In this document: positions 1-10,090 of the stretch, piece after piece
Position numbering within the stretch: the stretch's first letter is position 1
Layout of the letters: every line of letters begins with the position of its first letter
Assembly (NCBI RefSeq): GCF_048544455.1
Contig: NC_133536.1
Coordinates: 171,140,325 to 171,204,324, forward strand
DNA length: 64,000 bases
Direction of reading: 5' to 3'
From: Silene latifolia
Lineage: Eukaryota; Streptophyta; Magnoliopsida; Caryophyllales; Caryophyllaceae
Notes under the pieces: generated by a model
Seen by the model: the letters and a program-made list of their open reading frames with translations, nothing else
Told to the model about the DNA's origin: nothing
Databases searched by the model: none
Translations under genes and position numbers: made by a program

Positions 1-69
1 TGTACTCTAATTACTGCCAAAACGACCGTATCAGGACGTAGATGACAACTAAGAGGTAGACATTAATAT

Positions 70-781
70 TTGAGCAATCACTTGACGATAAACTTACGAA
101 CTGTCACAAATCGTTCCACGTACCAAACATGCGGCCCAATCATCACCGGGTGGTTTGCGAGGGGTGCAAAAACGAGGTGTCTACAGCAGGAAGCCAAGAG
201 TGCTTTACATGGTTGCCTTGATCATGGTAGGTTCTCTGTAGGAAAGACCTATGATTTGATACGACCAAGGCTTCCTACTCAAATCTGCTATAGGGCTGTC
301 CAATGCTGTTTGCTCTTACCCCGGTATAAGGTCATCCTCCAGTTGGCAGTTCAGAGGAAGCTTGCAACCACTGATAGGCTCATTCAGAGAGGTGTGCACT
401 TGGTCAGTAGATGTCCCTTGTGTAAATGCAAAACTGAAAGCACAAGACATCTTTTTTTTCAAATGTTCATATTCATATCAGGTTTTGTCTTTGGTATTGG
501 AACGTGTCCAAATGCCTATTCCAACTGGTGATTTACATAGTCTTCTAGTGTGGGCTCATAGGCAAAAACCAAGGAAATACTGGAAGAATTGGTGGATTGG
601 GTGTAGCATTGCTACTGCCGTATACTGCCTCTGGAAAGAAAGGAATGCTCGTGTTTTTGCTGGCCAGGAGAGGAGTATAGAGCTCCTTGTTCGGGAAATT
701 CATGTCCTGGTAGGTCTGATTCTCCTGCATCGGGCTCGGGTGGATGAGGAAACCATGATGTCTGGGCTAATTAGCCATTAG
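70..781 (+). pseudogene. LINE (L1-type) ORF2 C-terminal fragment, zinc-binding RT-associated domain
   Basis: This is the 3' end of a plant L1-type non-LTR retrotransposon ORF2. The first frame (to 531) reads a zf-RVT-like region: an SVGKTYDLIRP segment, a KLATTDRLIQRGV helix and a CPLCKCKTESTRHLFF zinc motif. Coding then continues in a second frame (from about 480 to 781) with a WWIGCSIATAVYCLWKERNARVF segment, which is the usual tail of plant LINE ORF2 proteins. A frameshift near 460-485 separates the two halves, so the fragment is dead. Endonuclease and RT would lie left of the window and are not visible. The frame stops at 781, followed by about 90 bases of 3' UTR and a simple-repeat tail. 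The family assignment is secure; completeness upstream is unknown. Confidence 0.8.
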
Positions 782-874
782 TAGTGTATGAAGCTTGCTT
801 TTTAGTGGATATTATTTGTAAGAAAAACTCATGTATATTTACCCTGATATATATGAGAAATAACTTTCTTGCAA

Positions 875-1162
875 AATAATAATAATAATAATAACAATAA
901 CAATAACAATAACAATAACAATAACAATAACAATAACAATAACAATAACAATAACAATAACAATAACAATAACAATAACAATAACAATAACAATAACAAT
1001 AACAATAACAATAACAATAACAATAACAATAACAATAACAATAACAATAACAATAACAATAACAATAACAATAACAATAACAATAACAATAACAATAACA
1101 TTAACAATAACAATAACAATAACAATAACAATAACAATAATAATAATAATAATAATAATAAT
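875..1162 (+). repeat. (AATAAC)n / (AAT)n microsatellite at a LINE 3' end
   Basis: About 290 bases of AATAAC hexamers, flanked on both sides by short AAT runs, with one visible interruption (AACATTAAC near 1100). It starts some 90 bases after the LINE stop codon, where a LINE tail is expected. The long Asn, Leu or Ile-Val reading frames here are artefacts of the repeat. Confidence 0.95.
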
Positions 1163-1274
1163 GCAAATCTTACATACCATTTCTCATTTTCCCATATTTA
1201 TGTTTATATTAAACTTCATAATAATGAAAAATGGATGCTCAAAAGTCACGAACTTGATCTTTATTTATACCTAT

Positions 1275-1883
1275 TGTTCCGGGTGTAATTCCAGAGCAGT
1301 TATTAGTTACCACCCGTGGCTTGTAGAATAATGTCTTGAGTTGAACCCTTCTTGCTTCTATCGTCCCTCTCGGCCTCTCCTGCAACAATGAACGAACTGA
1401 GGGCTTGGCTGTGTGCCAAGCGTACTCACTCCGACGCTCAAGTCAGTAAACTTAAAGGATTAAGCTGTGTTACTTGGCTATATATGTATTGTAGAGAGAT
1501 AAGGGAGATATTACCAAATGAATAGTGTATTCAGGTTATAGTTGTGGGATCCCTTCCTCAATGAAGGTTGAGGAGTATTTATAGACTTTCACCTTTTGTC
1601 ACGTAGTGGCCAAGTGGCCAAGTGGCTAGCAGGTGGAAAGACTGATCTACCCCTCGGCCGAGGGACCTATGGCAGGCCGGCGGACAATGTTGACTCACCG
1701 CCGAGGGGTCTTGGATATGAGTACGCAGATATGTGTCCCGGCTGGTAGGTTGTCATGCCGAGACCCAGGTGACAGGCCGATGGGATGCATCGGCTGGGCT
1801 GTCTAAGTCGTTGACTTGCTGTGGATATCTTTGACCTTGCTCAGTGTGTTGACTTGGTCAGCGGTGCAGAATATGCCCCATCA
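1275..1883 (-). repeat. 3' LTR of the Retand-like element
   Basis: 609 bp, same ends as the 5' LTR and preceded by the CCTAT target duplication at 1270-1274. Confidence 0.95.
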
Positions 1884-1894
1884 ATTTGCCCCCA
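1884..1894 (-). promoter_or_regulatory. Polypurine tract of the Retand-like element
   Basis: Minus strand TGGGGGCAAAT lies directly against the 3' LTR start (TGATGG). This is the normal plus-strand priming position and confirms the element's minus orientation. Confidence 0.75.
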
Positions 1895-2077
1895 GCGTAG
1901 TCTATGCCGTGGTATGGGCTCCGATGTACGTTGAGCATGTATTCTGCACAAGTAATTTTTAGAAAATTTCTGCATCGGCTTCTTCTTGTGCATCGGCGTG
2001 GCTCTTGCTAGGCCGTCCCGTATACCATATCCCCCCTCCACATGGATGCGTAAAGGGCACTCGATGTGGAAAAGAAC

Positions 2078-3076
2078 ATGACGCTGGCCGAGACCAAGGC
2101 TGAGAGTGGTTCGGATTTAGCCGGCTCGTTGGGCATTCCTGATGACAGGCTTTCTGACGTGTCAATGCAAGGTGACATGGATGCTCTCTGTAATTTTTTT
2201 GCAGTTTCATCGTCGGAGGCCGCCGTCCTCACTGAACGGCAAGCAGGGAAGCAGCCTGAGAAGGCGATTGAGAAAGCGGGTGACCAAAATGTCATCGTGG
2301 ACTCCTCACCCCAGAAGGTTACCCCCACCGAACTCGTGGCGGAGGGTGAGAAAATATACAAGAGGTTGGGGAGATGGAGCCGTCTAGCCGCCTCCCTCAT
2401 CATGGAGCAAGAAAAGGCCACGGCCCAATCTGGGCCGCTGATTGCAAAGCTCAAGCTTGATCTTCTTGCTGCGAGGGGGGAAGCCGGGAAGGCTAAGCTG
2501 GATCTCCGTGCTGCTGAGGGGCGTGCGGAGGAAGCTGAGAAGCTGCTGAGGGCCGAGAGGGCCAAAGTTGAGGATGCTGATGGCGCCACGGCCAAGATGA
2601 TGGAGGAGCGGGACAGGTATAAAGGTGCCTACAACGCTGTGGTTGCCAAGAGGGACGAGTGGGAGGATCGGTTCCAGAAGTAGGCGGAGGTGCTCAGGGA
2701 CACGCAGGCTATCCTTGCTCAAAAAGAGAAGGATATTGAAATGCTTCAGGATGATCTCCTCCCTAAAATGTGCGTCCAGTTCCGGGACCAGGCCGAGAAG
2801 GCGGCCAGGGAGGCGATAAGAAGACTTGTCCCCGAGGGCTCTTTCCCGTGGGATAAATTTGATACACTTTTGGACGAAATGGCCGAAGCTGAGGAGGAAG
2901 CGGCTGCAGAGAAGGCAGAGGCAGCGAAGGCGGCTCAGGTAGCTGAGGCCAAGGCGGCCTATGATGCGAAAGTGAAGGAGGATGAGAGGCTGAAGTTGCT
3001 TGAAGATGCTCAGCCTTCCTCAAAGCCGGCCACCGAGGATGCTGCCGCTACTGACGGAGGGAAGCATCAGGCATAG
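2078..3076 (+). pseudogene. Antisense coiled-coil ORF of the Retand-like element, split by an in-frame TAG
   Basis: This reading frame runs opposite to gag-pol, between the tandem repeats and the 3' LTR. The first ATG is at 2078 and an upstream stop is at 2051. One frame spans about 332 codons, interrupted only by TAG at 2681-2683, after which it continues in the same frame to 3076. The protein is rich in Ala, Glu and Lys and looks like a long coiled coil: a region with repeated AEEAEKLL-type heptads at about 2480-2760, then EAEEEAAAEKAEAAKAA near 2890-2940. I recognise no catalytic domain. Published Retand-2 has two antisense ORFs at this position. The two halves here may correspond to them, or the TAG may be a recent mutation or a readthrough site. 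Confidence 0.6.
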
Positions 3077-3412
3077 GGAGACGGGCGGTCGTCACCGGAC
3101 TCACCCGGCGTCTCGGATAGCTTTAGATGTTCGGGGGCCAATTATTGAGCCTTCTCTCCCTGCCATCCTTTTGGCGCTTCAAATCCCAAGTCTGTACCCT
3201 TTTGTTTTTCTGTTTCCTTGCTTTTTGTAAAGCTCTGGTAGGTAGAGTTTAGGCTATCCTTATGGGGACGGCCGTCGTTTGTATTCTCCTTGCAACCATT
3301 AACAAAGTTTTATCTTTTTGGTCCTCGGCTTGGCCGGGACTCTGATTACGATCCTTTACTTGTCTTCTTGTGTTATCAACTGAGGCGATTTGAATGCATG
3401 TCTTAACTGTGT

Positions 3413-5520
3413 AGGCATATTGACCGCTAGATTGGCGTCTCAATTGCACTGAGTATACGTTTCTTTTTAGCGTATCGGCCGGCGTGTTCCCCGTCGCTCT
3501 CGGCTTTGGCCGAGGTAATCGGGGTTGCAGCTTCGATAACAATCGTAACTGTGTAGGCATATTGACCGCTAGATTGGCGTCTCAATTGCACTGAGTATAC
3601 GTTTCTTTTTAGCGTATCGGCCGGCGTGTTCCCCGTCGCTCTCGGCTTTGGCCGAGGTAATCGGGTTGCGGCTTCGATAGCAATCGTAATCGTGTAGGCA
3701 TATTGACCGCTAGATTGGCGTCTCAATTGCACTGAGTATACGTTTCTTTTTAGCGTATCGGCCGGCGTGTTCCCCGTCGCTCTCGGCTTTGGCCGAGGTA
3801 ATCGGGGTTGCGGCTTCGATAGCAATCGTAACTGTGTAGGCATATTGACCGCTAGATTGGCGTCTCAATTGCACTGAGTATACGTTTCTTTTTTAGCGTA
3901 TCGGCCGGCGTGTTCCCCGTCGCTCTCGGCTTTGGCCGAGGTAATCGGGGTTGCGGCCGATAGCAATCGTGAATCGTGTAGGCATATTGACCGCTAGATT
4001 GGCGTCTCAATGACCGAGTATACGTTTCTTTTTTAGCGTATCGGGGCGTGTTCCCGTCGCTCTCGGCTTTGGCCGAGGTAATCGGGTTGCGGCCGATAGC
4101 AATCGTAATCTTGTGTAGGCATATTGACCGCTAGATTGGCGTCTCAATCGTGCACCGAGTATACGTTTCTTTTTTTAGCGTATCGGCCGGCGTGTCCCCG
4201 TCGCTCTCGGCTTTGGCCGAGGTAATCGGGGTTGTTGCGGCCCGATAGCAATCGAATCGTGTAGGCATATTGACCGCTAGATTGGCGTCTCAATTGCACT
4301 GAGTATACGTTTCTTTTTAGCGTATCGGCCGGCGTGTTCCCCGTCGCTCTCGGCTTTGGCCGAGGTAATCGGGGTTGCGGCTTCGATAGCAATCGTAACT
4401 GTGTAGGCATATTGACCGCTAGATTGGCGTCTCAATTGCACTGAGTATACGTTTCTTTTTTAGCGTATCGGCCGGCGTGTTCCCCGTCGCTCTCGGCTTT
4501 GGCCGAGGTAATCGGGGTTGCGGCTTCGATAGCAATCGTAACTGTGTAGGCATATTGACCGCTAGATTGGCGTCTCAATTGCACTGAGTATACGTTTCTT
4601 TTTTAGCGTATCGGCCGGCGTGTTCCCCGTCGCTCTCGGCTTTGGCCGAGGTAATCGGGGCGGCCGATAGCAATCGTGAATCGTAGGCATATTGACCGCT
4701 AGATTGGCGTCTCAATTGCACTGAGTATACGTTTCTTTTTAGCGTATCGGCCGGCGTGTTCCCGTCGCTCTCGGCTTTGGCCGAGGTAATCGGGGTTGCG
4801 GCCGATAGCAATCGTGAATCGCAGGCATATTGACCGCTAGATTGGCGTCTCAATTGCACTGAGTATACGTTTCTTTTTTAGCGTATCGGCCGGCGAGTTC
4901 CCCGTCGCTCTCGGCTTTGGCCGAGGTAATCGGGGTTGCGGCTTCGATAGCAATCGTAACTGTGTAGGCATATTGACCGCTAGATTGGCGTCTCAATTGC
5001 ACTGAGTATACGTTTCTTTTTTAGCGTATCGGCCGGCGTGTTCCCGTCGCTCTCGGCTTTGGCCGAGGTAATCGGGTTGCGGCTTCGATAGCAATCGTGA
5101 ATCGTGTAGGCATATTGACCGCTAGATTGGCGTCTCAATTGCACTGAGTATACGTTTCTTTTTAGCGTATCGGCCGGCGTGTTCCCCGTCGCTCTCGGCT
5201 TTGGCCGAGGTAATCGGGGTTGCGGCTTCGATAGCAATCGTAACTGTGTAGGCATATTGACCGCTAGATTGGCGTCTCAATCGCACTGAGTATACGTTTC
5301 TTTTTAGCGTATCGGCCGGCGTGTTCCCCGTCGCTCTCGGCTTTGGCCGAGGTAATCGGGTTGCGGCTTCGATAGCAATCGTAACTGTGTAGGCATATTG
5401 ACCGCTAGATTGGCGTCTCAATCGCACTGAGTATACGTTTCTTTTTTAGCGTATCGACCGGCGTGTTCCTCGTCGCTCTCGGCTTTGACCGAGGTAATCG
5501 GGGTTGCGGCTTCGATAGCA
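3413..5520 (-). repeat. Tandem repeat block of about 15 units of about 142 bp in the Retand-like element
   Basis: Units start (AGGCATATTGACCGCTAG) near 3413, 3555, 3696, 3838, 3980, 4117, 4263, 4405, 4548, 4685, 4823, 4966, 5108, 5250 and 5391. Most periods are 141-143; several (near 3980, 4117, 4548 and 4685) are 137-146. Each unit has a short hairpin, CTCGGC-TTTG-GCCGAG. The block lies just 3' of the polyprotein stop. Reading frames of 75-138 codons found here on the minus strand come from the repeat and are not genes. Confidence 0.95.
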
Positions 5521-5653
5521 TTCTTCCCTTCGAGTTTCTGTCTGGTGGCAAATTGTGGAGGGGACAGACACTTTGATGGAGAACTTGGGCGATTCATTTG
5601 TTTGTTATGATCGTGCGTTGGGGTGTCCACAATGTGTTTGGACACCTCCGCCG

Positions 5654-8600
5654 CTATACAAAGTATTTTCTCAAGTTATCGGTGTTCCAATGGCTCATCA
5701 AAGGCACACCTCCCATGTCTGTCAGCCGGTATGTACCCGGCCTCATCTCTTCGACCACTTTGTAGGGACCCTCCCAGTTGGCCGTCAGTTTGCCATGAAT
5801 GTTTCCTTTGTTGGTGGCAGCCGACTTCCTTAGGACTAGGTCTCCTATTGTTAAATCCCTTTTGTGGACCCTTCGGTTGTAGGCTCTCTTCATCCGGTTC
5901 TGATATACGGCCAAGTTGAGGCGTGCCGTGTCTCGGCTCTCTTCGACCAGGTCTAGGGAAGCTCTTAGGCCCTCCTCGTTTTCAACTGGGTCAAAAGTGG
6001 CCGTTCTGAATGTCGGCACCGTCGCTTCGATCGGCAAGACCGCTTCGGAGCCGTAGACTAGGTGGAAGGGGGTGTATCCCGTTGCTTCTTTCTCCGTGGT
6101 CCGAAGGGACCACAGGACGCCGGGTAGTTCATCGACCCACCTTCCCTTAAGGTCTTCAACCGTCTTCTTCAAACCGTTGAGGATGGTTTTGTTGGCTGCC
6201 TCCGCCTGCCCGTTACTCTGCGGGTGGCAGACGGAGGAATACGCAAACTTGATGCCAAGCTCCTCTAACCAGTTCATTATCAGGTCGCTCCAAAACTCTC
6301 GGCCGTGGTCAAATACCATAACTTGGGGCAATCCGAAGCGGGTTATAACGTTTTCCCAGATTACCTTTCTGACGGCTGCTGTGGTCTTCGCTGGTACTGC
6401 TGCGGCCTCAACCCATTTGGTGAAGTAGTCAACGGCGACGATTAAGAACTTCCTTCCTCCGGAGGCCGTTGGGAATGGCCCTAGCATGTCCATCCCCCAT
6501 TGTGCGAAGGGAAGGGGACTGAGTACCGGTTGTAAGTCTCTGGAGGGAGCGTGTATCACCGGGGCATGCATCTGACAGTTCGTGCACTTCTTGGTCTTCG
6601 TTCTGGAATCTTGAAGCATGGTGGGCCAGAAGTAGCCCGCTCGGAGTACGTTCAGCTTGTGAACAATCACCTCCCGATTCACGCCTGGCATCTCGGCCGC
6701 TGAGTATGCGAAAACATCTTTGTTCTTCCTCAGCAGGTCCAGGAGGTCGGTTCTGAATTCTGGTTCCAGGTTGACACCGATGGTTACGGTGCGGCCAGGA
6801 TCAATCTCTACCTCCTCGGTCTCGGCTCCTTCGACCATGCCGATGGTCCGGTTGCTCCCGGATCTGGGGGTGTACTGTATCCGGAACGATTCTAGTTCTG
6901 AAGCGACAGTTCTCACCTTTATTAGATATCTTATCGTCTCGTAGTCCTGGGCTTCGCACTCCCCTCTGATCTGGTTGGTCACGAGGAGCGAATCTGTCTT
7001 CACCATGATACGTTCTGCCCCGGCGGTTTTAGCTAGCTCAATTCCGGTTATCACCGCCTCGTACTTGGATTCTTTGTTGGAAGCCAATGAGGTAAGCTTT
7101 AAGGCGTGCTCGAATACGTCCCCGTTTGGGCTGATGATAATGATGTCGGCCTTCGAGCTATTCGTCGCGAAGGGGCCGTTTGCGTGAACCTCCCATAAAC
7201 CGGGATCTTCCTCTTTCTTCGAGATGAGCTTATGTGCCTCCCCCCGGTCCGAGACATATATCAATGTCAGGGCCCGGATGGATATTACAGCGTCGATTTC
7301 GCTCAAAGTGATCCGGCCTATGAGTACATCGTAGGCCGGCGTGCCGTCGATGACTACGAATTTAGACATAACATTCTTGGTTGCACCTCCCTCGCCGAAC
7401 CTCACCGGCAAACTGACTGACCCCAGGGGTGCCAGGCCGGCCCCAGAAAAGCTGTACAACGGGTTGGTGCAGGGGCTCAAATCTTCAATCCTCAGACCGA
7501 GGTCGAGAAAGCATTCTTTGTTCATAACATTCGTGTAGGCGCCTGTGTCAATCAGGCACCCCTTCACCAAGTGGTCGGCTATGTCTAGGTGGACCATAAG
7601 TGGGTCGCTGTGAAGAGCGACGACTCTCTCGTAGTCCTCCTGTCCGATGGTCATATCGGGGATGTTGGAAGCGGGGGTCACTGTGTTGGGCACAAAGTTG
7701 ATGGCCTGATAAGGTTTATCCAGGTGCCGTTTGTGCCCAGGAGTGAACCCACCGCTCTCGTTGTCCCTGATGATGACATTGACTACTCCTACTCGCTCGG
7801 AAGCGGACTTGCTCTTTGATCTGCCAGCATCTGGTTTTTGGCCTCTGGCAACATATTTGCCGAGGCTCCCCATACGGATCAACTCTTCAATGGCATCCTT
7901 CAGGTGTCGGCAATCGTTGGTTAGGTGTCCGGTGTGGCCGTGGTACTCACAGTACTGGCTCGTGTCACCGTCACTTCTCGGCCTAGGGGGTCTTTCCCAT
8001 TTCTGGCCCTCGTTTTTGCTCAAAGCGAAAACATCGGCGGCCGACACGACTAGGGGGGTGTGATCATCGTATCGCTTTTTGTAGTATGTCCCCGAGCTCC
8101 CCCCGGCGTTCGCCGAGCTTTGTTTTCTGGCAGACTTCTCTGGCCGTGACCTATTATTCTCACGGCGTCTCTCATCGGACCGTGACCCGTTGTTGTCACG
8201 GCGTCTTTCGTTCGGGTTATTCTCTCGGCGACTCTTCTTTTCTGAGTGCTCGGCCTCGCTGGGGCCTTCCCAGGTCTTGTGGTAGTCTTCCACCTTGATG
8301 GCTCGGTCAGCCAACTTCCTGGCGGCGTCCAAACCTAGGCCTCCGCACTTGATGAGCTCATCTTTTAAATCTCCTCTTGGGAGGCCCTTCATCAGTGCGA
8401 AGGCTGCCAGTTCGGGATTGATTTCTCGAATTTGCTGGACCCTTCCGTCGAACCTCTTCACATAGCTTCGTAGAGACTCGCCCCCCTCCTGTCTGATAGT
8501 CAGGAGGTCAGATGTCTCTACGGCCCTTCTCTTATTGCAGGAGTACTGGGCTAGGAAAGCGCCCTTCAGGTCGGCGTAATAGTACACCGAGCCATCGGGA

Positions 8601-9382
8601 AGCCCTTTGTACCAGCTCTGAGCCATCCCATGCAAAGTTGTTGGGAAAATTCGGCACCAGACCTCATCGGGCTGCTCCCATACCGACATGTAAGACTCGA
8701 AAGCCTCAGCGTGGTCAGCTGGATCACTATCTCCCTTGTATGATAGGGGTGGCAGCTTTAGCTTGTTTGGCACCTGGACTTCTAGGACGTAGGCGTTGAG
8801 GGGCTGCCTGACCACGTGTTGAACGACACGTGGCGATCGGCTCCTTGCATCCCTATCCTGGCTCCTCCCCCCGTAGCGGGAGGGGCTCCTTCTTCGACTA
8901 TGACTTCTTCTCCAACTCTGCTGAGTCGGACTCCTCTGGCTCCTTTGGGGTATTCCTCGTTCGTGCGGCGGGGACGCTGTCCTCCCGCGAGTGCGGGAAG
9001 GACTTAGGTCTACCGCGCCCACTTTGGGCTCCCCCGGTGTCTTGACTGGGTCAACTTCTCCTAGTGCTCCGTTCAAATTTCTCGGAGTCACGTTTTGGGC
9101 CCTGGTTTCCTGGACGGTTTCCGCCGCTCTTGTCGGCGTGACAGTGTGAGCGGGCGTATTACTGATTATGTCCAGGAACATTTTCAGTTTTGCTACGTCA
9201 ACCACATGTCCCATGATGGTGACCTGGTTGGCTGGCAGCGGCGTGTCGGGTATTATTGGCATCCCGAACTCCGGTTGGATTACTCCGCCGGTGGAGGGCT
9301 GCATGACTCCGGAGTTGTTGAAAGCGTCATCTTGGTAGAACGCGGTTTCGTCGGTCACGACTGCGTCTTGCTGTTTCGACAT
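5654..9382 (-). CDS. Gypsy Gag-Pol polyprotein with RT deleted and pol domains reordered
   Basis: An uninterrupted 1242-residue ORF starting at an ATG about 80 bases inside the PBS. In order it has: an Arg/Ser-rich region near 125-185; a retrotransposon gag domain at about 210-345; a zinc-knuckle-like CEYHGHTGHLTNDC near 475; an aspartic protease with LIDTGAYTNV near 611; and an RNase H-like segment at about 727-836. In that segment the usual HxDG is HANG, so the first catalytic Asp is lost, and the terminal ADAL motif is absent. Next comes the linker that normally precedes RT (VEGAETEEV to IVHKLNV, about 847-910). It runs straight into integrase YFWPTM near 917, with the CTNC half of the zinc finger and a D, D (VFDHG), E (SNGQAEAAN) core. 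No RT palm motif exists. Related elements read PR-linker-RT-RH-IN. Gag, PR and IN could still be made. Confidence 0.88.
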   Translation of the reverse strand: MSKQQDAVVTDETAFYQDDAFNNSGVMQPSTGGVIQPEFGMPIIPDTPLPANQVTIMGHVVDVAKLKMFLDIISNTPAHTVTPTRAAETVQETRAQNVTPRNLNGALGEVDPVKTPGEPKVGAVDLSPSRTRGRTASPPHERGIPQRSQRSPTQQSWRRSHSRRRSPSRYGGRSQDRDARSRSPRVVQHVVRQPLNAYVLEVQVPNKLKLPPLSYKGDSDPADHAEAFESYMSVWEQPDEVWCRIFPTTLHGMAQSWYKGLPDGSVYYYADLKGAFLAQYSCNKRRAVETSDLLTIRQEGGESLRSYVKRFDGRVQQIREINPELAAFALMKGLPRGDLKDELIKCGGLGLDAARKLADRAIKVEDYHKTWEGPSEAEHSEKKSRRENNPNERRRDNNGSRSDERRRENNRSRPEKSARKQSSANAGGSSGTYYKKRYDDHTPLVVSAADVFALSKNEGQKWERPPRPRSDGDTSQYCEYHGHTGHLTNDCRHLKDAIEELIRMGSLGKYVARGQKPDAGRSKSKSASERVGVVNVIIRDNESGGFTPGHKRHLDKPYQAINFVPNTVTPASNIPDMTIGQEDYERVVALHSDPLMVHLDIADHLVKGCLIDTGAYTNVMNKECFLDLGLRIEDLSPCTNPLYSFSGAGLAPLGSVSLPVRFGEGGATKNVMSKFVVIDGTPAYDVLIGRITLSEIDAVISIRALTLIYVSDRGEAHKLISKKEEDPGLWEVHANGPFATNSSKADIIIISPNGDVFEHALKLTSLASNKESKYEAVITGIELAKTAGAERIMVKTDSLLVTNQIRGECEAQDYETIRYLIKVRTVASELESFRIQYTPRSGSNRTIGMVEGAETEEVEIDPGRTVTIGVNLEPEFRTDLLDLLRKNKDVFAYSAAEMPGVNREVIVHKLNVLRAGYFWPTMLQDSRTKTKKCTNCQMHAPVIHAPSRDLQPVLSPLPFAQWGMDMLGPFPTASGGRKFLIVAVDYFTKWVEAAAVPAKTTAAVRKVIWENVITRFGLPQVMVFDHGREFWSDLIMNWLEELGIKFAYSSVCHPQSNGQAEAANKTILNGLKKTVEDLKGRWVDELPGVLWSLRTTEKEATGYTPFHLVYGSEAVLPIEATVPTFRTATFDPVENEEGLRASLDLVEESRDTARLNLAVYQNRMKRAYNRRVHKRDLTIGDLVLRKSAATNKGNIHGKLTANWEGPYKVVEEMRPGTYRLTDMGGVPLMSHWNTDNLRKYFV

Positions 9383-9462
9383 TTTCTTGGCTTTTTGGGT
9401 GGGTTTTTATTTTGAGTTTTGTTTTTGTTTGGGAATGAATGTGACTAGCTTCTAGTGTCTCT

Positions 9463-9480
9463 TCCCACAGACGGCGCCAA
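9463..9480 (-). promoter_or_regulatory. Primer-binding site of the Retand-like element
   Basis: One base inside the 5' LTR the minus strand reads TTGGCGCCGTCTGTGGGA. The TGGCGCCGT core is the type used by Tat/Athila gypsy elements and resembles the complement of a tRNA-Asp 3' end. The tRNA identity is inferred from the core only. Confidence 0.7.
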
Positions 9481-9481
9481 T

Positions 9482-10090
9482 TGTTCCGGGTGTAATTCCA
9501 GAGCAGTTATTAGTTACCACCCGTGGCTTGTAGAATAATGTCTTGAGTTGAACCCTTCTTGCTTCTATCGTCCCTCTCGGCCTCTCCTGTAACAATGAAC
9601 GAACTGAGGGCTTGGCTGTGTGCCAAGCGTACTCACTCCGACGCTCAAGTCAGTAAACTTAAAGGATTAAGCTGTGTTACTTGGCTATATATGTATTGTA
9701 GAGAGATAAGGGAGATATTACCAAATGAATAGTGTATTCAGGTTATAGTTGTGGGATCCCTTCCTCAATGAAGGTTGAGGAGTATTTATAGACTTTCACC
9801 TTTTGTCACGTAGTGGCCAAGTGGCCAAGTGGCTAGCAGGTGGAAAGACTGATCTACCCCTCGGCCGAGGGACCTATGGCAGGCCGGCGGACAATGTTGA
9901 CTCACCGCCGAGGGGTCTTGGATATGAGTACGCAGATATGTGTCCCGGCTGGTAGGTTGTCATGCCGAGACCCAGGTGACAGGCCGATGGGATGCATCGG
10001 CTGGGCTGTCTAAGTCGTTGACTTGCTGTGGATATCTTTGACCTTGCTCAGTGTGTTGACTTGGTCAGCGGTGCAGAATATGCCCCATCA
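9482..10090 (-). repeat. 5' LTR of the Retand-like element
   Basis: 609 bp. On the minus strand it begins TGATGGGGC and ends CGGAACA. It lies next to the primer-binding site and is identical to the 3' LTR except for one C/T difference at 9590. Confidence 0.95.
9783..9790 (-). promoter_or_regulatory. TATA box in the 5' LTR
   Basis: On the minus strand this reads TATAAATA, about 300 bases upstream of the LTR's inner end. It is the best candidate core promoter of the element; the same motif sits in the 3' LTR near 1576-1583. Assigned from sequence only. Confidence 0.55.

Larger units (their letters stand above)
1275..10090 (-). mobile_element. Retand-like Ty3/gypsy LTR retrotransposon, complete, internally rearranged
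   Basis: A complete minus-strand LTR element of 8816 bp. Two 609-bp LTRs bound it, and the 5-bp target duplication CCTAT lies at 1270-1274 and 10091-10095. In element order it has a 5' LTR, PBS, one long gag-pol ORF (9382 to 5654), a block of about 15 tandem repeats, an antisense coiled-coil ORF, a polypurine tract and a 3' LTR. Retand of Silene latifolia (Tat-lineage gypsy) was described with tandem repeats and antisense ORFs between pol and the right LTR, which matches. The LTRs differ at one position (1383 versus 9590), so insertion is very recent. RT is missing and the pol segments are out of order, so the copy is presumably non-autonomous. Confidence 0.9.

Noticed and set aside
829..1288. 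Poly-Asn, poly-Leu and Ile-Val open frames of 102-139 codons
   Set aside because: They are translations of the AATAAC microsatellite.
3413..5520. CRISPR-like array
   Set aside because: Units are contiguous 142-bp repeats without unique spacers, inside a plant retrotransposon.
3249..5645. Series of minus-strand frames of 75-138 codons with repeated RNVYSVQLRRQSSGQYAY
   Set aside because: They are the tandem 142-bp repeat read in one frame; the frame breaks at each irregular unit and no start or signal supports a protein.
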